The translations under genes were made by a program, and so were the position numbers. The notes beneath the pieces were generated by a model that saw only the letters and a program-made list of their open reading frames with translations, was not told where the DNA came from and did not search any database. Positions 36,068 through 41,772 of a DNA stretch of 44,222 bases are shown in pieces. The first letter of the stretch is position 1, and each line of letters begins with the position of its first letter. The DNA lies in NCBI GenBank assembly GCA_945905765.1, contig CAMDPZ010000012.1:1-44222 (forward strand). Reading direction: 5' to 3'. This DNA comes from Nitrospira lenta (GTDB lineage Bacteria; Nitrospirota; Nitrospiria; Nitrospirales; Nitrospiraceae).

Positions 36068-36883
36068 ATGGCACGAAGCGTCAAGAGCCCCTTCCCCGTT
36101 CAATTATTCGAAAAGCTTTCAAAGCGGGAATGTCAGCACGCGCTGGAAGTCTTCCACTACGCCGCTCAAGCAGAAACGTCTGAGGACGTGAGAGACGTAC
36201 TGATTCGCTTTCAGGGATTTTTCCCGTTCGATCGTTTACTCGGTGGGCTGGCGCGCCTCGGCCCTGGCGGAGCATTTGAAGGCTTCACGAACGTTATCAA
36301 TGTGAGCTATCCGGACGAGTGGCTCTACCTCTACTGGAAGAACGGATACGCCGAGGTTGACCCCGTGTTCAAAGCAGCCGCCCAATCTCCCAGCACTCAA
36401 ACCTGGAAACAAACCTATCGACAGGCGACGACCGAAGAAGAACTGAACTTTATCGAAACCGCCAGAGAATTTGGTCTCGTTGATGGGATCACCACCAGTT
36501 CAGTCGACCCGGCTTGCGGCCTTGCCACATTCTATTCCTTTGCAGGAGGGGAGGACATCGATGCTGAGCGGTACGCCCAACTCGTGGAGTACCTCGGACA
36601 CCATCTGCACCTCGCCCTCATGAGAACGGCGCGGAAGAATGCCCCTGCGACGGAAAAGTGCGTCAAAGAATTGTCCCCGCGCGAAGTGACCATCCTGAAT
36701 TGGATCAAAAACGGCAAAACAAACTGGGAAGTCGGCCAGATTCTTGGAGTGACGGAACGGACGGTGCGATTTCACCTGGCGAGCATCTTCTCCAAGCTCG
36801 ATGTGACCTCCCGCTCGCAAGCAGTTGCCGCAGCCATGGAACACGGACTCCCCATCTTGCACGGTCTTCCGAGCGCGATCTGA
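36068..36883 (+). CDS. LuxR-family quorum-sensing transcription factor
   Basis: A 271-residue protein with an N-terminal autoinducer-binding domain (about 20-185) and a C-terminal LuxR helix-turn-helix (about 202-262; LSPREVTILNWIKNGKTNWE). Ligand-pocket positions known from TraR/LasR appear in order: an aromatic-rich YPDEWLYLYW, D98-P99 (EVDPVF), W113 and G140. It should bind an acyl-homoserine lactone and act at a lux box; a matching site lies near luxI at 37719. It is convergent with luxI, which is 79 bp away. Confidence 0.9.
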   Translation: MARSVKSPFPVQLFEKLSKRECQHALEVFHYAAQAETSEDVRDVLIRFQGFFPFDRLLGGLARLGPGGAFEGFTNVINVSYPDEWLYLYWKNGYAEVDPVFKAAAQSPSTQTWKQTYRQATTEEELNFIETAREFGLVDGITTSSVDPACGLATFYSFAGGEDIDAERYAQLVEYLGHHLHLALMRTARKNAPATEKCVKELSPREVTILNWIKNGKTNWEVGQILGVTERTVRFHLASIFSKLDVTSRSQAVAAAMEHGLPILHGLPSAI

Positions 36884-36962
36884 AACACCCCCGCGAGCTG
36901 GCTCCCTGCTCTGATATCGGCAAAGAGACATAGCTCCGCCCATTCAAAAGCAAACGCACGAC

Positions 36963-37643
36963 TCATCTTTTTGCCGCAATCCCCTTCGTGGCTGGCTCTG
37001 TGGCAGACAACCACTCCAGCATCTCTGGTCGCTTCGACGCCGTAACTGATCGAAACTCATCGAGGTCGAGCAACGCCCCGACCGAGAGCACATCCGCCGG
37101 GGGAAGTGCTACGGGAGCCCCGATCGCATGACAAGGCCACCCTATCCGCGCCACCACCCGCAGCAATCTATTCTCAACAACCATATAGGTGTATCGAACA
37201 TTATTTGCGAGGGTCCAGCGATACATGCCCTTGAAAATAATCTGCATTAGCCTTGCAGAAAGGCCTCGATCAGTAATTGCAGGATCCACGGCCAGCCGGG
37301 TAATTTCCGCAGTATCGAGTTCCTTGCGGACATGATGCGCCCCGACCAAACAACCGCTAAACTCGCTTTCCAACATAAATGGAAACGGGGCAGGCGTCAT
37401 CCGGACCATTCCCAATAATTGTTGCTGACTGGAGAAGAGACCGATGGAGGTGCTCCATGCATCATAAACATCCGACTCGAGTCGGTCCTCCCTCTCCGGG
37501 ACCCACTTGAGTCGCTCGGCAAAAACAGCATGCCGCAACCGATACGCCTGCCGTAACTCCTCCTCGCTTTCGAGCGTCTTGACCAGAAGCTCGCCCTCGA
37601 GAAAAGCAATCCGTCTTGCTCCCTGCATGACTCCGTCGCTCAT
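36963..37643 (-). CDS. LuxI-family acyl-homoserine-lactone synthase
   Basis: A 226-residue autoinducer synthase. The conserved residues of the family are in place: R37, F41 and W47 (RLRHAVFAERLKW), E56, D58 and D61 (ESDVYD), R81 (MVRMTP), E113 and R116 (AEITRLAV). It joins an acyl chain to S-adenosylmethionine to make the signal; the chain length cannot be read. The start is the ATG at 37643, which has GGAGGT 4 nt upstream. The frame stays open for 37 more codons, but that part is palindrome sequence. LuxI activity has been reported for Nitrospira moscoviensis as I recall. PEP-CTERM-type acyltransferases are related, but the LuxR neighbour favours LuxI. Confidence 0.88.
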   Translation of the reverse strand: MSDGVMQGARRIAFLEGELLVKTLESEEELRQAYRLRHAVFAERLKWVPEREDRLESDVYDAWSTSIGLFSSQQQLLGMVRMTPAPFPFMLESEFSGCLVGAHHVRKELDTAEITRLAVDPAITDRGLSARLMQIIFKGMYRWTLANNVRYTYMVVENRLLRVVARIGWPCHAIGAPVALPPADVLSVGALLDLDEFRSVTASKRPEMLEWLSATEPATKGIAAKR

Positions 37644-37707
37644 GGGCACCTCCAGTTGATTGGACAACAGCAACATGTGACCGGGCTCGAATCGTTCCAA
37701 ATTTGTG

Positions 37708-37749
37708 ATGGATCCGTCACCTGGCGGATCCGCCAGGTGACGGATCCAT
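37708..37749. promoter_or_regulatory. Perfect 42-bp palindrome containing a lux box
   Basis: Bases 37708-37749 equal their own reverse complement. The central 20 bp (37719-37738), ACCTGGCGGATCCGCCAGGT, match the Vibrio fischeri lux box at 15 of 20 positions as I recall that site. GGATCC occurs three times at 16-bp spacing (37710, 37726, 37742). It lies about 85 bp before the luxI ATG and just before the histidine kinase gene on the other strand, so it is placed to control both. Confidence 0.8.
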
Positions 37750-37770
37750 GGCAATCGCGTATGCGTAATC

Positions 37771-38625
37771 GTGCGTCACATGAATGAGAAGAAAGGAATG
37801 CACCAACAGATGAAGGACCGACGTGGGCTCAAGGTCATCAACGGGTTTCGACAAGACTGTGGGGGGCAGGCACAACAGCGTGACGATTTAAACCTGGACG
37901 CTTCATTCCCAATCAATCCGCCGCTGCCCTGCCTACAGCATGAGCAAATCGAGAGCAACATCGCCGCCGCCCTCAAAGCATCCGAGCAACGGCTGAGCGA
38001 TCTGCTTCACGATCGCAGCCGCATCGGACGGGAACTGCACGACTCCGTGCTGCAAGCTCTCTATGCAATCGGGATGAGTCTTGCGCGAGCCCGTCAATTG
38101 CAGAAGGACAGGCCTCCGACCGCGCTACCGTGCGATCAAGCAGCCAACCAGGTGAGCACGCTTATCCAAGACATCCGGCGGATGATCTTGTCCGTGGAGA
38201 CCAACAATATTGAGCCTTTCAGCCTGGCCTCAGAATTACGATTCCTCGCCCAAACATTTGAGCGGGTGAGTGCGTTACGGATTCGTATAGCGCTCGACCA
38301 AGAGGCAGAGGAAATTCTGACCGGCGAAGAAGCCCGCGGACTCGTCACGATCGCCAGAGAAGCCTTGAGCAATTGCGTCCGCCATGCCCGCGCCACACGA
38401 ACCCTGATCGCCCTTCAAAAAATCGGTCCACGGGTACGGCTGAGCATTCGCGACAACGGAGCTGGATTTGACGTCGAGCAGGGGCAAGGGAAGGGCATTG
38501 GGTTCGCGCAAATGGAAGAGCGGACGCGAAAGATCGGCGGCCGCCTGAAAATCCAATCCACTGTCGGGCACGGCACCTATATCACCGCTGACGTCTACCT
38601 TGAACCGGCACTCACAACAGCATGA
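37771..38625 (+). CDS. Soluble NarL-type (HisKA_3) histidine kinase without sensor domain
   Basis: A 284-residue protein at most. A dimerisation/phospho-acceptor helix has H90 (IGRELHDSVLQALYAIG). The ATPase domain shows the N box REALSNCVRHAR and G boxes DNGAGFD and GKGIGF. There is no transmembrane segment and no recognisable input domain in the first 60 residues, which contain a few Cys (C30, C54). The start is uncertain: a GTG at 37771, ATGs at 37780 and 37798 (GAGAAG upstream) and 37810 are possible. It is next to the lux-box palindrome. The stop overlaps the following kinase gene (ATGA). Confidence 0.85.
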   Translation: MRHMNEKKGMHQQMKDRRGLKVINGFRQDCGGQAQQRDDLNLDASFPINPPLPCLQHEQIESNIAAALKASEQRLSDLLHDRSRIGRELHDSVLQALYAIGMSLARARQLQKDRPPTALPCDQAANQVSTLIQDIRRMILSVETNNIEPFSLASELRFLAQTFERVSALRIRIALDQEAEEILTGEEARGLVTIAREALSNCVRHARATRTLIALQKIGPRVRLSIRDNGAGFDVEQGQGKGIGFAQMEERTRKIGGRLKIQSTVGHGTYITADVYLEPALTTA

Positions 38626-39821
38626 AACACTCACGCGCCCATTTTGCCGCAGCCTCGCCGCCTCAGGCCCCCAGCCGAAGCATGAGCAGCAGCACCAGAG
38701 CCAAATCACGCCGTCCGTCAAAGCAGGCCGATCGCCCCGGAGAGCCGATTGAGGATTGCTATCGCACGCTTCTAGAAACTTCAAACAGCGCGATCCTGCT
38801 TCTTTCGCCTAAGTCCATCATTCTGGGATGGAACCGCGCAGCGGAAACGCTCTCCGGCTGGAGTGCCGATAAAACGCTAGGACAGAGCTATGCGGCGCTT
38901 TGTCTCCCTATGGAGGCGCGCGAGTCATTCCTGGCCATGCTCGCGCGAGGCGCCGCAGGGAGTGAGGCTCGAGGCTTCGAATGCCCTTTCCTCACCCGCA
39001 CGAACTCGCAGGTGATGCTCTCCTGGAATATCTCGCGAGTACTGAGCGTTCGCGGAAACCTGATTGGTCTCATGGCTATCGGCACAGTCCTCACCTCGCG
39101 CGCCGAGACAGAACATGAACGCCAACGCCCCCACACCAGGCTGAGCGAGGAGGCTCGCCGGATACAGATGGCCACAGAAGAAGAACGACGCAGAATCGCG
39201 CGGGAACTGCACGACGAATTCGGGCAGGCTTTGACCGGCTTAAAGTTTGACCTGGCCTGGTTCGGCACAAAGCTGATGCCATCGCCCACTCCGTTATCCG
39301 TCACCGATCTGACAAATAAAGTCCGGGCCATGTCCGGATCGGTCGATGCGCTTCTGGAATCTGTTCGCGCAACAGCGATAGCCTTGCGCCCCGTGATGTT
39401 GGATGATCTCGGATTGGTCCCAGCGCTGGAATGCCTCGCTACGGCATTCCAGCGTCGCACGGGCGCTCGCTGCACGGTGACCGCAACGCCGGAATTCTCA
39501 TCCACAGCCCTGCGCCCTGAAATATCAACGACATTGTTTCGCCTCGCGCAGGAACTGCTGACGAATGTAATGCGTCATGCCGATGCCTCGCAGGTGCGTA
39601 TCCGTCTGCACCAGGTCCATCACCTCGCAACCCTGGAGGTCACGGACAATGGGAGAGGCATCCCCAGCGAGAGAATGACCGCTCCTCGCTCATTCGGACT
39701 TCGGGGAATGCAGGAGCGCGCCTCCCTCCTGGGCGGCCACTTTCGCATCGTAGGGACGGCAGGGCTCGGCACGACCGCCATCGCCTCGATCCCTGTGGGA
39801 GAGCGTGTTGCCCATGATTGA
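38622..39821 (+). CDS. PAS-domain NarL-type histidine kinase
   Basis: A 399-residue soluble kinase. A PAS domain (about 45-158; SAILLLSPKSIILGWNRAAE) is followed by a HisKA_3 helix with H197 (RIARELHDEFGQALTGLKFD) and an ATPase domain (about 280-395; QELLTNVMRHAD, DNGRGI, FGLRGMQERA). The first 40 residues are basic and unstructured. The start overlaps the preceding kinase by 4 bp and the response regulator follows 9 nt later, so the three should be made together. The PAS ligand is unknown. Confidence 0.9.
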   Translation: MKHSRAHFAAASPPQAPSRSMSSSTRAKSRRPSKQADRPGEPIEDCYRTLLETSNSAILLLSPKSIILGWNRAAETLSGWSADKTLGQSYAALCLPMEARESFLAMLARGAAGSEARGFECPFLTRTNSQVMLSWNISRVLSVRGNLIGLMAIGTVLTSRAETEHERQRPHTRLSEEARRIQMATEEERRRIARELHDEFGQALTGLKFDLAWFGTKLMPSPTPLSVTDLTNKVRAMSGSVDALLESVRATAIALRPVMLDDLGLVPALECLATAFQRRTGARCTVTATPEFSSTALRPEISTTLFRLAQELLTNVMRHADASQVRIRLHQVHHLATLEVTDNGRGIPSERMTAPRSFGLRGMQERASLLGGHFRIVGTAGLGTTAIASIPVGERVAHD

Positions 39822-39830
39822 GACACGCTG

Positions 39831-40460
39831 ATGAAAATTCTCGTGATTGACGATCATGTGGTCGTGCGCCGAGGCGTGAAACAAATCCTTGAAGAGACCT
39901 TCCCCCACGTCAAAATTGGCGAAGCCGATACAGGGCAGAAAGGGATAAACGCAGTACAGCAAGAACCGTGGGATCTGGCGATCGTGGATATCAGCCTTCC
40001 CGATCAGAGCGGGTTGGAACTGTTGGGCAAGTTACACTGCCTGGCGCCCAAGCTCCCCCTGATGGTCCTGAGCCTGCACCCGGAAGAGCAATATGCCATG
40101 CGGGCCTTTCGTGCCGGAGCGATGGCCTATCTCACCAAACAGACCGCCTCGGAGGAACTGGCCATGGCAGTCACACAAGTCCTGGCGGGACGCAGGTATG
40201 TCACCGCCTCCCTCGGAGAACGGATGGCCGGCAACCTGAGCAAGCATCCCACAGGCCCCAACCACCACACCCTATCGAAGCGCGAATTCGAAGTCCTCGT
40301 ACTGCTCGCGCAAGGCCAGTCCGTCAAAAGCATCGCCCAAACCCTCACGCTTAACGTCAAAACCATCAGCACCTATCGCGCGAGACTGCGGGACAAGCTC
40401 CAGCTCTCAACTACCGCCGAACTCATCCGCTACGCCCTCGACCACCATCTTGTTGAATAA
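39831..40460 (+). CDS. NarL/FixJ-family response regulator
   Basis: A 209-residue protein with an intact receiver domain: acidic pair D7-D8, phospho-acceptor D53 (IVDISLPDQSG), switch S81 and K103. The LuxR-type helix-turn-helix starts near 147 (LSKREFEVLVLLAQGQSVKS). It is the likely partner of the two kinases upstream. Target genes cannot be told. A perfect 11-bp hairpin follows within a few bases of the stop. Confidence 0.92.
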   Translation: MKILVIDDHVVVRRGVKQILEETFPHVKIGEADTGQKGINAVQQEPWDLAIVDISLPDQSGLELLGKLHCLAPKLPLMVLSLHPEEQYAMRAFRAGAMAYLTKQTASEELAMAVTQVLAGRRYVTASLGERMAGNLSKHPTGPNHHTLSKREFEVLVLLAQGQSVKSIAQTLTLNVKTISTYRARLRDKLQLSTTAELIRYALDHHLVE

Positions 40461-40465
40461 AGCTG

Positions 40466-40518
40466 ACGCCTGTTGCTGCCCCTGCGCTGTAAGCATCTTC
40501 CTACGTCGCAACAGGCGT
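40466..40518 (+). terminator. Long-loop hairpin after the response regulator
   Basis: ACGCCTGTTGC (40466-40476) and GCAACAGGCGT (40508-40518) are perfectly complementary, with a 31-nt loop. It starts 5 nt after the stop codon. No U-tract follows. It probably marks the end of the kinase/regulator operon. Confidence 0.5.
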
Positions 40519-40526
40519 TCATCTGA

Positions 40527-40555
40527 TTGTCTCCGCCTTTCGTTCACGCTATCTT
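40527..40555 (+). promoter_or_regulatory. Predicted promoter of the receiver-like gene
   Basis: TTGTCT (40527-40532), a 17-nt spacer and TATCTT (40550-40555) match 4/6 and 4/6 of the consensus hexamers. Transcription would begin near 40562, about 40 nt before the ATG. Confidence 0.4.
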
Positions 40556-40600
40556 CCAATGGATGCTTCATTCACGTACCCATCCGTTCGGAGCCATCGC

Positions 40601-41011
40601 ATGACCATCGTCCTGGCAGACACGGACAGTAACTTTCGCCACAGGCTCAAGAGACGCCTTGAACGGATCGCCGGCGTGAAGGTGGGGGGGGAATCGTCGG
40701 ACTCGGAAGAAGCGACCGCGATGATTCTAAACCGCAAGCCTGATATCGCGATCCTCAACTCCTCGCTCCAAAATGGCCGTGCCATCGAAGTCCTCCACCA
40801 GGTCAAACGATTGATGGTCCCGCCAACCATCATCATCGTCACAGACAATCCCTCTCCTGACAACAAGACCGCCTGCATTCTCGCCGGAGCTGATTTCTTT
40901 TTTGATCAAGCCACGGGAGAACACATGGCGGTCACCGCCGTGCGCTTCCTCTCCGCACCCCAGAACCGGCTCGAGCGGTTGGCGGCCCCCGCCGCCACGC
41001 TCAATAAATAA
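40601..41011 (+). CDS. Stand-alone receiver-like protein with Asn at the phosphorylation site
   Basis: A 136-residue protein with the alternating strand/helix pattern of a response-regulator receiver domain and no output domain. The usual phospho-acceptor Asp is N53 (PDIAILNSSLQNG). The acidic pair is reduced to D7-T8, and the conserved Lys near the end is D102 (FFFDQA). T81 is kept. It therefore cannot be phosphorylated in the standard way and may act as a pseudo-receiver that binds a partner, perhaps one of the kinases upstream. The start is the ATG at 40601, with GGAG upstream; an in-frame ATG at 40559 lies at the predicted transcription start. Confidence 0.75.
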   Translation: MTIVLADTDSNFRHRLKRRLERIAGVKVGGESSDSEEATAMILNRKPDIAILNSSLQNGRAIEVLHQVKRLMVPPTIIIVTDNPSPDNKTACILAGADFFFDQATGEHMAVTAVRFLSAPQNRLERLAAPAATLNK

Positions 41012-41053
41012 CCAGCGCCACGTCCCTCTCCGGACTCAGCCCTGTCACTTGAA

Positions 41054-41083
41054 TTGACAGAGCACCCCCTCCTTGACTAGGAT
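41054..41083 (+). promoter_or_regulatory. Predicted promoter of the UPF0114 gene
   Basis: A perfect TTGACA (41054-41059), an 18-nt spacer and TAGGAT (41078-41083, 4/6). The predicted start is near 41090, which puts the GTG at 41091 at or next to the 5' end of the mRNA. Confidence 0.5.
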
Positions 41084-41090
41084 ACGCGCC

Positions 41091-41657
41091 GTGAGCCACC
41101 CCGATCATTCAACGCACACAACCAAGCAACACGTGCCCTCTCCCATCGTGAGCCGCATCGAACACGTGTTCGAAACCATCGTGTTCGCGAGCCGATGGAT
41201 TCAAGCCCCGCTCTACGGCGGCTTAATCGTGGCCGAACTGCTCTATGCCTATAAATTTCTAGTCGAGCTGTGGGAAATGGTCCGGCACATCAACCAGCAG
41301 GAAGAAACCATCTTCATGTTGGGGATCCTGGGATTGATCGACGTCACGATGGTGGCAAATTTGCTGACGATGGTGATCATCGGCGGCTATGCCACCTTCG
41401 TCAGCAAATTGGATCTCGAGGGCCATCCGGACCGGCCCGATTGGCTGACCCACATCGACCCCGGCACCATCAAGATCAAACTCGCCGCCTCCCTGATCGG
41501 CATCTCCAGCATTCACTTGCTGAAATCCTTCGTCAACATCGCGAACGAAGATCTCGAGCAGATCAAGTGGAAGATCTTCATCCACCTGACCTTCATCGGC
41601 TCCGCCATCCTCCTCGCCTGGACCGACAAGATCATGCAGAAGGACCGGAAACACTGA
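41091..41657 (+). CDS. UPF0114/YqhA-family membrane protein
   Basis: A 188-residue inner-membrane protein with about four helices. Family motifs are FASRWIQAPLYGGLIVAELLYAYKF near the N-terminus, then LGLIDVTMVANLLTMVIIGGY and LAASLIGISSIHLLKSFVN. The function is unknown. The N-terminus before the first helix is His/Thr-rich. I chose the GTG at 41091 because the longer TTG start at 41073 would lie between the predicted promoter hexamers. Confidence 0.85.
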   Translation: MSHPDHSTHTTKQHVPSPIVSRIEHVFETIVFASRWIQAPLYGGLIVAELLYAYKFLVELWEMVRHINQQEETIFMLGILGLIDVTMVANLLTMVIIGGYATFVSKLDLEGHPDRPDWLTHIDPGTIKIKLAASLIGISSIHLLKSFVNIANEDLEQIKWKIFIHLTFIGSAILLAWTDKIMQKDRKH

Positions 41658-41669
41658 CGGAGCGGTGCC

Positions 41670-41768
41670 ATCGTCAATGGTCACTCGTCAACCGTCGCGC
41701 GTGTGCGCGCAGGCACAACCGCACATCCGGCTTCTGCCCCACGATTGACGAATGACGCATGACGACTT
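41670..41768 (+). repeat. Heptad-type inverted-repeat element between convergent genes
   Basis: The left arm has units CGTCAAT, GGTCACT and CGTCAAC. The right arm in reverse complement gives CGTCATG, CGTCATT and CGTCAAT. The loop contains a GTGCGCGC-rich segment. It is the CGTCA subtype again, here at a point where two transcripts meet, so it could serve as a two-way terminator. Confidence 0.75.
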
Positions 41769-41772
41769 TCGA

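Noticed and set aside
36963-37754. Longer luxI start at 37754 inside the palindrome
   Set aside because: The extra 37 residues are translated palindrome and upstream DNA. The ATG at 37643 has a strong GGAGGT.
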